DNA of 64,000 nt from Mesotaenium endlicherianum. Taxonomy: Eukaryota > Streptophyta > Zygnematophyceae > Zygnematales > Mesotaeniaceae. The first letter of the stretch is position 1. Each line of letters starts with the position of its first letter. The notes below the pieces were generated by a model, which did not search any database, was not told the origin of the DNA, and was given only the letters and a program-made list of their open reading frames with translations. Below, in pieces: positions 43,133-54,730 of the stretch. The position numbers were made by a program, and so were the translations under genes. The stretch lies in NCBI GenBank assembly GCA_009602735.1, contig WELA01003054.1:484378-548377 (forward strand). Reading direction: 5' to 3'.

Positions 43133-45912
43133 GAGGATGCTAGAGATAGTGAGTCGTCACTAGCTGCCCTCGTAGCAGGTATTATGGGTCCTGCTGAACT
43201 GGATTCACTATGCATGCCTGACAACCAGATAAAGGAGACCATCAGCAATATAGACGTCCAGAGAGTGCACACTCTGGATGCTCTTGTTCCACCTGATGTC
43301 CAACATTTCTTTGCTACGTCAGGAGAACAATGCGAAAGTCAGGAAAAGACAGTCCCCCCTATCCTACTGCATTGCATGATTGCAGGTAGGAAGGTGAGGG
43401 CATTTGTTGACGGAGGGGCGTCACATACTTTTATCCACAAGGACTTAGTTAAGCGGCTAAGGCTGCCTACTGTCACCCAAGGGAATAGAAAAATATTCCT
43501 TGGAGATGCCTCAAGTATCCCGGGAGGAGTTATAACCAAGCCTATTGAGGTCCAGTTAGGTTCTGGCATTGCAGTTCTAACTGAAACGCTTACATTTGAG
43601 GTACTCAACACTGGCTTTTATGATCTCGTGCTAGGCAGGTCCTGGCTTAATAGACATCAAGCTGAAGTGTGTTGGAGCAGAGGTACAGTTAAAGTGAGAG
43701 GAGCCAGTGATGGGCAGACTGATTTGGTACCCACCAGTGCTCTTCCTCTTGTCCTGTGTGGATGGCAAATGAAGGAAACGAAGAGGCTTCTAGAAGGATG
43801 CAAGTTGCTGAATGCAATGGAGATCGTCAAAAGCTGGAACCAGAAGGAAGACAGAATGTTCTGTCTGCTGCTTAGAGAGGTACCTCCTCAACCTGAAGAA
43901 GTGGTGGAGAAAAAGGTAAGCCCTCCGGAGCACCCTACTGCTGCAAACATTGTTGCTCAGTACACGGATGTGTTCAATATGCCTCCAGGATGGTAAGGTA
44001 CGGCAGGAGTGGCATCCTGTGCTGTATGAGTCTATGAAATTTAATCCAGCGGAGATTAATTACTCAGTGCATGATAAAGAGCTGCTAGCTATCATTCGTG
44101 TACTCAAACAGTGGAGAGCATACTTACGTGGTAAAGCTTTTAAGGTGATTACAGATCATCTAGCTCTGACTCACTTTCAGAAGAAGTCCAAGCTGTCGAG
44201 GAGGGAGAACCGCTGGAGCCAGATGCTGGAGCAGTTCCAAGTCCAGATCGACTACAAACCAGGGAAGTTGAATCCTGCTGATGCACTCTCTAGAAGACCT
44301 GACTTGCAAGAAAGGAACTTTAGTCAGCATGCTGTAGATAAAGTCCTGTGTGCACTCACTTCACTAAAGGTGAAAAAGTCCTTCCTAGAACAACTTAGGA
44401 AAGCCTACCTTTCTGACCCAACATTTGAGCCCAGCCCCACTACTGGTGTGTGTCGTGCTACTGCACTCGGGTATAAGCTTAAGGGAGGGGTCTGGGTGAC
44501 TGAAACCACTTCAGGCAGGCTGAAGCTGGTCATTCCTAATAACTTGGAAATAAGGTCTCTCTTACTGAGTCAAGCTCATGACAGTCTCCTGGGTGGACAT
44601 TTGGGGCAGGCCAAAACTGTTGGCAAACTGGCAAAACATTATCATTGGGAGNAGCAAACTGGCAAAACAGTATCATTGGGAGGGATTACCCCGGGAGGTC
44701 TTGAAATATGTCAAGTCCTGTGACCAGTGTCAAAGAAATAAGTCTCGGCACACACCACCCGGAGGTCTCTTGCAATCACTGCCCATCCCAGCTGGACGCT
44801 GGGAAACTATATCCATGGACTGGGTGGTCTCACTACCAAGAATTGCCAAAGGGCATGATTCAATACTGGTAGTCGTGGATAAACTGACAAAAATGGTCAT
44901 TTTTATCCCTACAACTGCCAAAGTGACTGCACTCGAAACAGCGAGATAGTTCTACAACCATGTAGTATGCCAACATGGGCTTCCTTCTAATATCGTCTCA
45001 GACAGAGACTCAAAATTCACCTCTAAGTTCTGGAGAGCTTTAATGGGGTTAATGGGAGTCAAACAGCTGCTCAGCACAGCAAACCACCCTCAGACTGATG
45101 GGCAGACTGAAAGAACTAATCGAGTTCTGCAAGAGGTGCTGAGAGCATATATTAACCAAAAACAAGATAATTGGGATGACCTGTTGCCTCAAATTCAGTT
45201 TGCGGTCAACAGTGCGGTGCACGCGTCAACGGGCAAGACTCCTTTTGAACTCAGCCTGGGTAGAGTCCCTAAGTCTCCTCTAGATGTGCTAGGGGAATCT
45301 TTAACTCACCCTGAAGGGATTGACAACCCGGTCTCCCTCCAGTTAACTCAGGAGTTTGCTGACACCCTGTCAGAAATCCAACGAAACTTGCACAAGGCCC
45401 AAGAAAACCAACAAAAATACGCTAATCAACACCGTCGGGAACTGACATTTTCCAAGGGGGATTTAGTCAAACTGCATTCTCAGCACCTGTACCTCCCTGG
45501 TGTGGTCAAGAAAAAGCTTGGCCCTGTCTGGGTCGGTCCATATTCGGTGGTCCGTCGTGTCGGTCAGAATGCTTACAAACTGAACATGTCAGCTGACTAC
45601 AAGGGTCACCCGGTCTTTAATGTCTCCTTCCTGGAACCGTACATCAAAGGTGATACACTGTTCACAGGTCGGTTACCTGTCCAACCGGGACCAGTCCCCG
45701 CTGTCCGGGACGGCGACCTTGAGGAATACGAGGTCGATGAGATTTTAGACGCTCGCTCGGTCCGTTGATCGTCTAAATATGTCATGAAGTACCTCATCCG
45801 ATGGAAGGGTTACGATGCCTCTGGGGACACTTGGGAATTTATTGATCAGCTGACCCATGCCAAAGGGGCGTTGAAAAGGTTCCACCTTCGGGCGGCTGGG
45901 GCACCTCCCTAA
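43097..45912 (+). pseudogene. pol: Alpha-3 pol, RT deleted
   Basis: Protease ([10 protein letters not shown]) is intact. At 43988-43990 the sequence jumps from the linker before RT straight to the RNase H region. Compared with alpha-2 this loses 1019 nt (equivalent to 33881-34899) at a shared 'GGA', which removes the whole RT core and shifts the frame. RNase H and integrase follow, with a full HHCC finger, MDWV and SDRD. An N at 44652, TAG at 44947-44949 (CAG in alpha-1) and TGA inside the chromodomain at ~45766 add further breaks. The copy could only move in trans. Confidence 0.92.
44652..44652. other. Single N, unmerged contig join
   Basis: About 29 bp around GCAAACTGGCAAAACA...GGGAG are duplicated, with one mismatch, on both sides of the N. 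The duplication disrupts integrase artificially. Confidence 0.88.
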
Positions 45913-46236
45913 CAGTCATTTCAGTTGACACGGGAAGGTGACAGGAGGTCCTGTCTCTATATCAGTTGGAGGGAGATGTGACAGTTAGTGACAGTTGTGA
46001 CAGGCAGCCCACCTTTAAAATTAAGTTGGAGGGAGTGGTAGTCTCTGATCACCATATTACCCACTCAACCTGCGCTCACACTCACTTGCTCTCCAACTCA
46101 ATTTTTCCTTATATTCGCTCACACCAGGTATTCCACTCTAGGAACTCTCCCGATCGCGTCCCTCTTCATCAAGGGCACTCAGTAGCGGCAAAATATCATG
46201 ACTTCACTAACTGCATTGTGTTTATGATTGAGCAGG

Positions 46237-47664
46237 ATGACTCAAAAGTCGGAACTCAAGAGGAAGCGAAGGGCGGAAGAGGCACATGCAGAATACTTGC
46301 AATTCCGTGGAGACATCGAATCATCTTCCATCACCGCTCGGGAATCACAACGACTCCAACAACAGCGGGAGGCACAGAAGAAGAAGGAGGAGGAGGAACA
46401 GGCCAGACTGAGGCAGGAAGAAATGGACAGAAAAGCTGCAGAGGAGGCTAAGAAAGCAGAGGAGGAGAGGCAAGCTGAGGAGAAGCGGAAGCAGCAGGCT
46501 GAAGAAGAAGAACAGAGGAGAATCAGCAGCTACCGCTACACGGTGCTGGGCAAGGGCTTTGATCTACTGGAGGAGGCCTTCAAGTATGCCCAGAGAAGTC
46601 GCAGTGAGTCGCAGAAGGAAATCCTCCAGAGGGAAGGGGAGACATCCGAAATCTTTGACAAGTATATAAAGGTCGGCACAGGGCTCCTCCTCTACCACGA
46701 TAACGCCAGGATGGTAGGATATACCATCGGAGAGGCCAAGGCAATGGCCCAGGTGAACGAAGCAGGAGCTGTCTCGATTCCTGGTATCTAAGGGGCAGAT
46801 AGGGTCATCAGGACGATCCCCATGGACGCGGACAGCTTCAAGGACTCAACACCCCACAACAGGTTCAAGGCCATGTACAATGAGGTGGAGAGGAGGAGCT
46901 GGGAATTCTTGGCCAGAGAAACCAGTCAGCTGGACTTTGCAGGGCACTGGTACCCTTGTACTCTCAAAAAGACAGACGCTGCCTTCTTCCAAAAGCCCAC
47001 TGATTGGCGGTGGATGACCATCAACATGAGGGACCAGCAGAATGACAGGGCGACGGATGAGGATTTCCTGACAGACCTAAACGGGAACATAGTATTGCTC
47101 CCTCAAATAGCGGCTTGGGATCCAAGATTGGATGGAGTCAGAGACTGCATGAGCCAAGAGATGCAGGGGGACAGAAGCAGGGCCCGAGAGTCATTCTCCA
47201 AAGGGAAGCACGCTTATGCCAAATGGGCAAGTAAGCAGGGGGAAAAGGACCTCAATGCGGTCCGGACTCAGCAGCCCCCACCAGCACCCAAAAGGGGAAG
47301 GTCAGTAGGATATTCTTTTTCTCGCGAGGAGCTGGAGCAGCGGACAGAGGAGACCCCAGAAGTCTCAGAGGAACCCGGGGACGGGGAGGAGGCGGAGTCG
47401 GAGGAAGACGAGGAGGAAGGCGAGAAGGAGGACACTAGCCCCGCCGTGATCCTGACACCTGCCACATCCCCTGTAAGGGAGAAGACGGGGTGGGCCCCGC
47501 CGCAACTCGCTCAAGAGGAGGATATCACTTGGCTGGGGACTGCCAGAGGACAGAGCCCATCTCCAGGCAAGGAGACCCAGTCGGACAGGGCAGACAGGAG
47601 GGCTGCTCGGGAGATAGCCAGAGGTCTGCCAGCATCTCCCTCGCAGAGAGGGCATGTACCCTTG
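46237..47664 (+). pseudogene. Alpha-3 ORF3, first part (one stop)
   Basis: ATG 46237 follows TTGAGCAGG, as in alpha-1. The coiled coil is uninterrupted here (the alpha-1 stop at 11893 is CAG). A single TAA at 46789-46791 lies after VSIPGI; the core and acidic tract are otherwise open to the beta-2 insertion at CCTTG (47660-47664). This is the least damaged ORF3 in the window. It continues at 54350. Confidence 0.85.
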
Positions 47665-48167
47665 TGTAGTGAAACAGATAGATAAAGTACTTAGTAAAAC
47701 AGAACACTTTATCTGTTCAAGACAAGGATCTTTGAACACAAGTGGTAGCTTCTTGAAAGAGAGATGGCTTCTTGAAAGTTAATATATTTCTGGATTTTGG
47801 CAAGTACAAGAGTGATTCTAAAATGTCTTTCTATGTTCTAGCTCTTGTTTATATACTTGCTACATAAGTAATTTCTAGGAAGGTGTATGTTGATGTGTTG
47901 GCACCCAACACATCCCAAAACTTGCCACCTCTTTCTAGAATAATGTACACATGTCCTTTTGACCTAAAAATGGCACATCTGACTTTTGCCACATGGAGTT
48001 CTTCTAGGTCTTTCCTCTAACTTCGAAAATGCCTTGGAAGGTTCAAAGGACATGAACCAAGTTACTAGAGTACCTATTCACACTTGACTCCACACAATAC
48101 TACTCCAAATATATTTGAAAACATTAAAATATATGCAAACTAATATATAATAACTCAAATCACTACA
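47665..48167 (-). repeat. Beta-2 3' LTR
   Basis: The LTR is 503 bp with TGTAGTGA/TCACTACA ends. The C-rich run 48171-48177 (a G7 polypurine tract on the minus strand) abuts its start. Confidence 0.95.
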
Positions 48168-48936
48168 TCACCCCCCCGATAGAAAAAGCGACGTCTCGGC
48201 GCGTCAAGTCAGGTCTTACACATGTGGAGCAAACTAGTCAACAGTTTCAAGTCAGATGCCACACATGTGAAGAGGACTAGTCAAAGGCGCCAAGTCAGGT
48301 GCTACACATGTAAGGTAGACTAGGCAAGGTCGTAGGTGGTGTGACCTTATTGGCTAGCCTACTCCTTAATGATAAAGAAAATTGTACAAGTTGGCCCAGA
48401 ATCTGCCACGAACTCAAAAATTCATAGCGGCCACAGAACTGCTCCAAATCTGAAAATTCGAGTGCCAGACGGACCGCGTCGGAGAACTCTACCGGGTCAC
48501 CAAATTTGAGAGCATTCTCATTTCTGGAGTGTCGTTGAGAGCTGAGAGAGTAGGCACTCCTCCAAATCTGTGCAGAAACTTCTGAAAATCATAAGTCCTT
48601 CTATACTTCTCCAAATTCTGCAAACTAAGTCTCAAACTGGGCGCTGTAAGATGTTCTACCAGAGTCTTGAGTTTCAGAGCATTCCAAGTTCAGGGGAGGG
48701 CACAATGTCAGAAGGCATATTCTGCCCTAACAATGCCAGCAGCCTGACCCCCTTCTACTTAGAGCATCATATCTCTCTCACCAGTGCTCCAAATTGAGCA
48801 AACTTGGACTCTAAATGACCGGCTACTCATGGACTACAGCCAGGTAAATTTTCAGAATTTATTATGCAGAGACCTATTACCAGTAGCAGTTTTAGTTTTC
48901 TGTCCAGAAACTGCGAGAAGAGAAGAGTGTCTAATG
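48168..48936 (-). other. Beta-2 pol-to-LTR untranslated region
   Basis: This is a ~770-nt non-coding tail between the pol stop and the polypurine tract, matching 21303-22071 of beta-1. No ORF3-like sequence is present. Confidence 0.7.
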
Positions 48937-51900
48937 TCAATTTTTCCTCTTTCTTGTTCTTGCAGGCTGCCTCCAAGGGGTCTTCTGCTGCTTCTTGATG
49001 GTGGCAGGCTGCCTCCCTGAAGTCTTCGGGCTTCTAGTAGAGAGACTTGGGGCTGGTCCAAGATGGGGGTTGGCGGCATGGAAGCGCTTCAACTTTCTCT
49101 GAACTTTGTCAAGGTAGTGCGCCGCCACCCAACTATTCTCCGAATCTGGATATCCTTTCCACTTGATCAAGTATTGCTGCTGTCTCCTGAAATTTCTCAT
49201 AGCCACTATGTCTTCCACTTCGTACTCCAAATGATCATCCACTATTGTTGGGGCTGGTGGGGTTGTCACACGTCCTGGGAACTTGTTGTCGGGTTGCACA
49301 TATGGCTTGAAGAGGGAAGCGTGGAATACGGGGTCGATGTGCATAGTCTGGGGAAGTTCTAGCTTGAAAGCAACGGGGTTGACTTGCTGGATAATCTTGA
49401 AGGGTCCCAAATACTTGGGAGAGAACTTGCTGCCGGCAGGCCTGTTGTTCAGGGAAATGTTCTTGGATGATAGTAACACGTTGTCACCCACTCTGTACGT
49501 AATTTCTCTTCTGGATCTGTTCGCCACTCTTGCTTGAGCATCTTGCGCGTGTTGTAGAGCTTTCTTCGCTGCTGTAAGGGCTGCTTCTAATGTCTCCATA
49601 AAATCTGTGGCTGCAGGTACTTCATCATGGCCAGCCGTGAAGCTCAGTGGCGTGGTCGGATGGAAGCCATAGTTGAGGAAGAATGGGGACTCTTGGGTAG
49701 AGGCCTGCGTAGTGTTGTTGTAGGCAAACTCGAGGGGGGTCAAGTACATGTCCCAGTCTTGCTCGAGGGTAGACACGTAGGCCTTTAGAGAGGTCTTTAG
49801 GGTACGATTCATACGCTCGGTTTGCCCATCTGATTGTGGGTGGTAGGCAGTAGACATATCCAGCGATGTACCCAAGTTCTTGAAGAGATTTTTCCAGAAA
49901 TGGCTTGTGAATCTTGGATCTCTATCTGACACAATTCTTGATGGTAGTCCATGGAGTCGGAAGATGTTGTCAAAGATGAGTCTTGCAAGTTGTGGTGCTG
50001 TAGCCTTAGTCGTCGTGGGAATAAAATGAGCCATCTTGGTAAGTCTGTCCACCACCGTGAGTATTGCATTATGGCCTCGAGGTGTCACGGGCAAGTCCAC
50101 GATAAGGTCCATTGAGATGTCCGTCCATTGTCTTTCGGGGATTGGTAGTGGTTGGAGGAGTCCTCCCGCCTTTTGCGATGATGGCTTGATTCTTTGGCAT
50201 GTGTCACAGCTCCTGCAGTACTCCTTGACTTGCTTAGACATGCCTGGCCAACAATAAGTCCTAGCTAGAACGCCCGTGGTCCTTAGGATTCCAAAGTGTC
50301 CTCCAAGAGGGTTGTCGTGTGCTTCTCGTAGAAGCAAGAGCCGGAGGTCTAAGTCATTAGGAACACATCTCTGGCCCGTATCTTGCCTCACCCAATAATT
50401 GCCTTCTTGCTTCTTGCATGGGTCCAAGGCTGCTTCTCCGTTCTTGTAGTAAGGGTCTCTTTCATAGGCGGCTGAAAATCGAGCTTCCAGATCTGTCTTC
50501 AGGGATACCATCACTGCATTTAATTGCAGTCTTGAGAGGGGGTCAGCCGGGTTTGTCTTGCCGGGCTGGTACTGAATCGTGATGTTGTATTGTTGCAAGT
50601 ATCCGCTCCATCTTGCTTGTCTCCTTGAGAGATACGGCTGCGTTTGGAGGTGCTTTAACGCCTCGTGGTCCGTGGTGACCAGTACTTTGCGTCCTTCAAC
50701 GTAGCAGCGCCAAACCTTCAAGGCATGTACAATCGCCAATGCCTCTCGCTCCGTGGTTGTATAATTTTGCTCGGCTGGATTTAGCTTCCTTGACTCGTAG
50801 GCGATGGGCTGCAGTCCCTTGCCTTGGTCTTGAAGCAGGATTGCTCCTATTGCATAGGAAGATGCATCGGTGATGACGTGGAAGGGCCAATCTGGGTTTG
50901 GACTTGGGAGTGTGAGCACCGGGGATGTGGTCAATCTTCGCTTTAACTCTTGAAATGCCTCTTCCTCTTTCTCGGTCCATGTATATAGCCTGTCCTTCTT
51001 GAGTAGATCTGTCAGGGGGGCTGCTATGTGCGAGAAGCCTTGGATGAATTTTCTGTACCAATTGGCAAATCCCAAGAATGACTGGAGTTCTTTCTTGGTC
51101 GTGGGGGTTGGCCATTCCTCCACCACCGTGGTCTTCTTGGGGTCCATCTTGATGCCATCAGCAGTCACGTGGAGACCTAGGAACTCCACTTCTTGTTTGG
51201 CAAACTCGCACTTTGACTCCTTCGCAAATAGCTTGTTTTGCTTCAATACTTCAAGGACTTCTTTCAAGTGTCTCGCATGCTCTTCAAGGGTCTTGCTGTA
51301 GATAAGGATGTCATCGATGAATACCACCACAAATCTGTCCAACATGGGCTGAAATATGGTGTTCATCATAGTCATGAAAGTTGCTGGCGCGTTGGTGAGT
51401 CCAAATGGCAGGACCATGAACTCAAAATGTCCATATCTTGTCCTGAATGCCGTCTTCTCTATGTCCGGTTCTGCGATGCGAATCTGGTGGTAGCCGCTCC
51501 GTAAGTCAATCTTCGTGAAGTACTTGGCTCCAACCAGCCGGTCCATGAGCTCATCCATGCGCGGCAGCGGGTATCGATTCTTGATGGTGATCTTGTTGAG
51601 GGCGCGATAGTCCACACACATCCTCAAGGTACCATCTTTCTTCTTGACAAATAGCACCGGGGCTCCAAATGGCGACTTGCTAGGTCGAATGAAGCCATGC
51701 TCCAGTAGCTCCTTGATTTGCTTCTTGACTTCGTCTAGCTCCGTGTATGACATTTTGAACGTAGGCCGAGAGATGGGCTTGCTTCCGGGCTCCAACTCTA
51801 TCTTGTGGTCTACGAATCTTTTGGGGGGTAGGCCCTTGGGCAATTCCGGGGAGAACACTTCTTTGTAGTCCTCTAAGACTTCTTGTATCTCCTTGGGAAC

Positions 51901-52545
51901 GGGGCTGCCTTCTTGACTCTCGATGTCTTTCTTGATGTCTTTTGGCGTGATCAAGGCCAAAAGAAGCTCGTGTCCCTTCCTCACAAGTCTCTTGAGTTGG
52001 AGGGCGGACAATAGTATCTCGTGTGCCGGCTTCTGGATGTCTTGGGTCTGGATATTCTGGATTGCGCGCAAAATACAGATTCTTGAAGTGATGTCATTCT
52101 TGATCTTGATAGTACCGGTCCTCCAATCAACTTGGGGGTTGTGCTTGGTCAACCAAGGCGTCCCTAGGATGACGTCGTACTTGCCCAATTGCATGGGGGA
52201 GAACACTACTCTATCCTTGAAGGACTTGATAGAGAGTGCCAAGGGGTACGTCTTCTTGGAAGGGGTAGTATAGGAGAATCCATCGGGCATCATAATCTCC
52301 TCGTCGTGGTCAAGAGTTCGCATAGTAATACCGTGCTTGGTGGCAAAATCTGCAGCAATGAAGTTGCCTTGAGCTCCGCTATCCACCAAGATGTGGACCT
52401 TCTCTCCTCCAAGGTAACCTCTCAAACTCATTGGGGCTGGAACGTCGTCTTCAACGGGGGTCTCCACCTCACTTGGCGTGTTGCCTTCTCGTGAAGTGGG
52501 TCTTGGGGTGGTAGGCTCCTGGCCTACCGGCGCTGTCCGTTTTTT
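48937..52545 (-). CDS. pol: Beta-2 pol polyprotein: PR-RT-RNaseH-IN-chromodomain
   Basis: Entered by -1 frameshift at 52545-52539; the frame itself is open from about 52602. In order it encodes protease ([11 protein letters not shown]), RT ([31 protein letters not shown]) and RNase H ([19 protein letters not shown]). The integrase has a complete finger ([11 protein letters not shown]-x2-C) and the catalytic Asp, Asp, Glu in [19 protein letters not shown] and QTERMNR. A GPF module ([20 protein letters not shown]) and a chromodomain ([15 protein letters not shown]...YLIKWKGY...SWVAAHYL) follow, then a ~45-residue basic tail. Every catalytic residue I can place is present. The chromodomain may steer integration to modified chromatin, as known for chromoviruses. 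Confidence 0.92.
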   Translation of the reverse strand, partial: KKRTAPVGQEPTTPRPTSREGNTPSEVETPVEDDVPAPMSLRGYLGGEKVHILVDSGAQGNFIAADFATKHGITMRTLDHDEEIMMPDGFSYTTPSKKTYPLALSIKSFKDRVVFSPMQLGKYDVILGTPWLTKHNPQVDWRTGTIKIKNDITSRICILRAIQNIQTQDIQKPAHEILLSALQLKRLVRKGHELLLALITPKDIKKDIESQEGSPVPKEIQEVLEDYKEVFSPELPKGLPPKRFVDHKIELEPGSKPISRPTFKMSYTELDEVKKQIKELLEHGFIRPSKSPFGAPVLFVKKKDGTLRMCVDYRALNKITIKNRYPLPRMDELMDRLVGAKYFTKIDLRSGYHQIRIAEPDIEKTAFRTRYGHFEFMVLPFGLTNAPATFMTMMNTIFQPMLDRFVVVFIDDILIYSKTLEEHARHLKEVLEVLKQNKLFAKESKCEFAKQEVEFLGLHVTADGIKMDPKKTTVVEEWPTPTTKKELQSFLGFANWYRKFIQGFSHIAAPLTDLLKKDRLYTWTEKEEEAFQELKRRLTTSPVLTLPSPNPDWPFHVITDASSYAIGAILLQDQGKGLQPIAYESRKLNPAEQNYTTTEREALAIVHALKVWRCYVEGRKVLVTTDHEALKHLQTQPYLSRRQARWSGYLQQYNITIQYQPGKTNPADPLSRLQLNAVMVSLKTDLEARFSAAYERDPYYKNGEAALDPCKKQEGNYWVRQDTGQRCVPNDLDLRLLLLREAHDNPLGGHFGILRTTGVLARTYCWPGMSKQVKEYCRSCDTCQRIKPSSQKAGGLLQPLPIPERQWTDISMDLIVDLPVTPRGHNAILTVVDRLTKMAHFIPTTTKATAPQLARLIFDNIFRLHGLPSRIVSDRDPRFTSHFWKNLFKNLGTSLDMSTAYHPQSDGQTERMNRTLKTSLKAYVSTLEQDWDMYLTPLEFAYNNTTQASTQESPFFLNYGFHPTTPLSFTAGHDEVPAATDFMETLEAALTAAKKALQHAQDAQARVANRSRREITYRVGDNVLLSSKNISLNNRPAGSKFSPKYLGPFKIIQQVNPVAFKLELPQTMHIDPVFHASLFKPYVQPDNKFPGRVTTPPAPTIVDDHLEYEVEDIVAMRNFRRQQQYLIKWKGYPDSENSWVAAHYLDKVQRKLKRFHAANPHLGPAPSLSTRSPKTSGRQPATIKKQQKTPWRQPARTRKRKN
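52513..52545 (-). promoter_or_regulatory. Programmed -1 frameshift signal (beta-2)
   Basis: On the minus strand A AAA AAC (52545-52539) is in gag phase. After 10 nt comes the hairpin GGTAGGC-CAGGA-GCCTACC (7 bp), whose stem contains the gag TAG. Pol is in the -1 frame. A AAA AAC is one of the best-established -1 slippery heptamers. Confidence 0.8.
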
Positions 52546-53804
52546 GACAACTTTTTGGGGCATGAAAGTGCACGATGGCCCTTTTCCTTGCAATAAAAGC
52601 ATAGTCCAGCCGTCATGAGAGCTTCTTTTTCAGCCGGGGAGAGTCTTGCTTTCACTCCTTGCTGGTTTCTTGCATCATAAGTGTCATTGGAGGGTCTTCC
52701 ACTCTTCCGGGCAGCCGCGGGGTCCCTTTTAATAACTCCGATTTCCATGGGTGTGGGTCCAGATTCGGATGTGGAAGGGGCTGCGTACACCCGCGTCGTC
52801 GGTACCCGTGAAGATGAAGGCACGGAGTGCTTGAAATCCAAGGTATCCACCTTTTGGGCCACTTCAATGATCTTTGAGAAGTCCGTCAAGTCGCGTAACT
52901 CCACTTCCTTTGCCACCTTGGGTTTGAGGCCAAAGATGTAGCGGTCAATCTTCTCCTCGAGAGACATGTTGGGGATCTCAAGAGTGAGGGCGTGAAATCT
53001 GGATGTATACTCTTGAACGGACGTCGTTTGCTTGAGATGGTGGAGCTTTCCTCGGGCAATCTTCTCCGCATTGATGGGCATGAATTGCTTCTTGAGGGCC
53101 TCACGAAAATCTGCCCATCTTGCATATGATGGTGGGGGCTCTTGGCCGAGCATGGGGTGCGCCATAGCTTGATATATAGCCGCTTGATAGTTACGCCACC
53201 ATGATGTTGCTGCTCCTCTAAGTAAGGTAACGGCAAAGGGAACGTAGTCCTCCTCGGGTACTTCAAGGAATGCGAGGTACGTCTCCACTTGGTAGAGCCA
53301 TAAATTCAGGTTGGCACCTTTCCCGGGGTTGAAAGTGTCGGGTTTGCCGGGCTTGATGAGTTTCCTTGCTCTCGTTGGCTCTTGTGGAGGCGCTTGAGCC
53401 GGGGCTGGATTTTGAGCATTGCTCGCAATAGGGGCAACCATGGCAGCCATAGCTTCTCTTGACGCTTGCACGGTTGCTTCATAGGTGGCCAAGCCCACTT
53501 GGTTGTGGACGGTCATTAGGAAGGCTGCCCACTCATTTGCGGGAACTCCTTGTGGTGGGGTCAACTTTGCTATAGCGGCTGCCACGGGATTTGACGGTGC
53601 TCCTCCTTGTGGTGCTTCTTGTTGTTGGAGATTTCCTTGAGTAGGCTCTCCCATCGACGCTGGAGGAGGGTGTGCTCCTCCTTGTGGTGCTTCTTGTTGT
53701 TGCAGATTTTCTTGAGTGGGCTCTCCCATCGGCGCTGGAGGAGGGTGTCTTGGAGAGGAAGGGCTTCCTTCGAAAGCTTGCTGTTGGTCTTGAGGATCGG
53801 CCAT
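52524..53804 (-). CDS. gag: Beta-2 gag polyprotein
   Basis: It has 426 residues and starts [14 protein letters not shown]. Residues ~20-70 carry two ~24-residue repeats ([24 protein letters not shown]). A hydrophilic linker and the capsid-like domain follow ([44 protein letters not shown]), then one zinc knuckle [14 protein letters not shown] and [10 protein letters not shown]. It has no stops. The 3' end overlaps pol in the -1 frame. It would form the virus-like particle. Confidence 0.93.
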   Translation of the reverse strand: MADPQDQQQAFEGSPSSPRHPPPAPMGEPTQENLQQQEAPQGGAHPPPASMGEPTQGNLQQQEAPQGGAPSNPVAAAIAKLTPPQGVPANEWAAFLMTVHNQVGLATYEATVQASREAMAAMVAPIASNAQNPAPAQAPPQEPTRARKLIKPGKPDTFNPGKGANLNLWLYQVETYLAFLEVPEEDYVPFAVTLLRGAATSWWRNYQAAIYQAMAHPMLGQEPPPSYARWADFREALKKQFMPINAEKIARGKLHHLKQTTSVQEYTSRFHALTLEIPNMSLEEKIDRYIFGLKPKVAKEVELRDLTDFSKIIEVAQKVDTLDFKHSVPSSSRVPTTRVYAAPSTSESGPTPMEIGVIKRDPAAARKSGRPSNDTYDARNQQGVKARLSPAEKEALMTAGLCFYCKEKGHRALSCPKKLSKNGQRR

Positions 53805-53828
53805 CTTCTTGTGCTACCAAAGTGCCTA

Positions 53829-53840
53829 GCTCCGATACCA
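53829..53840 (-). promoter_or_regulatory. Beta-2 primer binding site
   Basis: On the minus strand TGGTATCGGAGC lies one base after the 5' LTR. Confidence 0.9.
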
Positions 53841-53841
53841 C

Positions 53842-54344
53842 TGTAGTGAAACAGATAGATAAAGTACTTAGTAAAACAGAATACTTTATCTATTCAAGAC
53901 AAGGATCTTTGAACACAAGTGGTAGCTTCTTGAAAGAGAGATGGCTTCTTGAAAGTTAATATATTTCTGGATTTTGGCAAGTACAAGAGTGATTCTGGAA
54001 TGTCTTTCTATGTTCTAGCTCTTGTTTATATACTTGCTACATAAGTAATTTCTAGGAAGGTGTATGTTGATGTGTTGGCACCCAACACATCCCAAAACTT
54101 GCCACCTCTTTCTAGAATAATGTACACATGTCCTTTTGACCTAAAAATGGCACATCTGACTTTTGCCACATGGAGTTCTTCTAGGTCTTTCCTCTAACTT
54201 CGAAAATGCCTTGGAAGGTTCAAAGGACATGAACCAAGTTACTAGAGTACCTATTCACACTTGACTCCACACCATACTACTCCAAATATATTTGAAAACA
54301 TTAAAATATATGCAAACTAACGTATAATAACTCAAATCACTACA
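53842..54344 (-). repeat. Beta-2 5' LTR
   Basis: The LTR is 503 bp and contains a TATATAAA promoter candidate near 54027-54034 (minus strand). It also contains the perfect hairpin GATGTGTTGG-CAC-CCAACACATC at 54069-54091, which is shared with all other beta LTRs in the window. Confidence 0.95.
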
Positions 54345-54349
54345 CCTTG

Positions 54350-54589
54350 GCTCATGTCATGCAACATCCTTCCGGGATGCCGGTATATGTACCTGTCAGT
54401 TTGAGGGCTGCCCAGGAGAAGGCTGCCTTCCTTCAGTTTCAGACTGTGCAGGAGGAAACAGCCCAGTTACTGCGTTCTCCGCCGGGTCCTTACACGGAAC
54501 CCCCTTCTCTAACAGGCTTCAAAAGACCCCAAGACAGGAGGAGGTCTGGCTCTCCTGAGCATAGGGCCTCAGGGACATTTCCCTCCTAA
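54350..54589 (+). pseudogene. Alpha-3 ORF3, C-terminal end
   Basis: It continues the frame after the beta-2 insertion: AHVMQHPSGMPVYVPVSLR, ETAQLLRSPPGPYTEPPSL and an Arg/Ser end (DRRRSGSPEHRASG), stopping at TAA 54587-54589. It matches the alpha-1 ORF3 end closely. Confidence 0.85.
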
Positions 54590-54637
54590 GGGCAACAGGC
54601 TGGGAATAAGAGGGACAGCACGCTGTTATTAGTGATA

Positions 54638-54674
54638 GTGTTGTCGAGACGACAACATGATAAGTTGGAGGGAT
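54638..54674 (+). promoter_or_regulatory. Alpha-3 pre-LTR hairpin and polypurine tract
   Basis: GTTGTCG-AGA-CGACAAC and then AGTTGGAGGGAT abut the 3' LTR at 54675. The hairpin stem is identical to alpha-1, with a changed loop base. Confidence 0.75.
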
Positions 54675-54730
54675 TGTAATGAATCAGTATACTGGTCGAT
54701 ACAATATTCATTTAAATAATATAGTTAAAT
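54675..54730 (+). repeat. Alpha-3 3' LTR, first 56 bp
   Basis: TGTAATGAATC through TTAAAT is interrupted by a gamma LTR with the target copy TAAAT at 54726-54730. The LTR continues at 55475. Confidence 0.92.

Larger units (their letters stand above)
47665..54344 (-). mobile_element. Beta-2: apparently intact Ty3/gypsy chromovirus
   Basis: The element is 6680 bp on the minus strand with a perfect CCTTG duplication (47660-47664, 54345-54349). The two 503-bp LTRs differ at only about ten positions by eye. It has a primer site, an open gag, a canonical slippery site, open pol and a polypurine tract. No disabling change is visible. It sits in a dead alpha-3, so it is one of the youngest insertions here and is a candidate for a recently active element. 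Confidence 0.93.
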
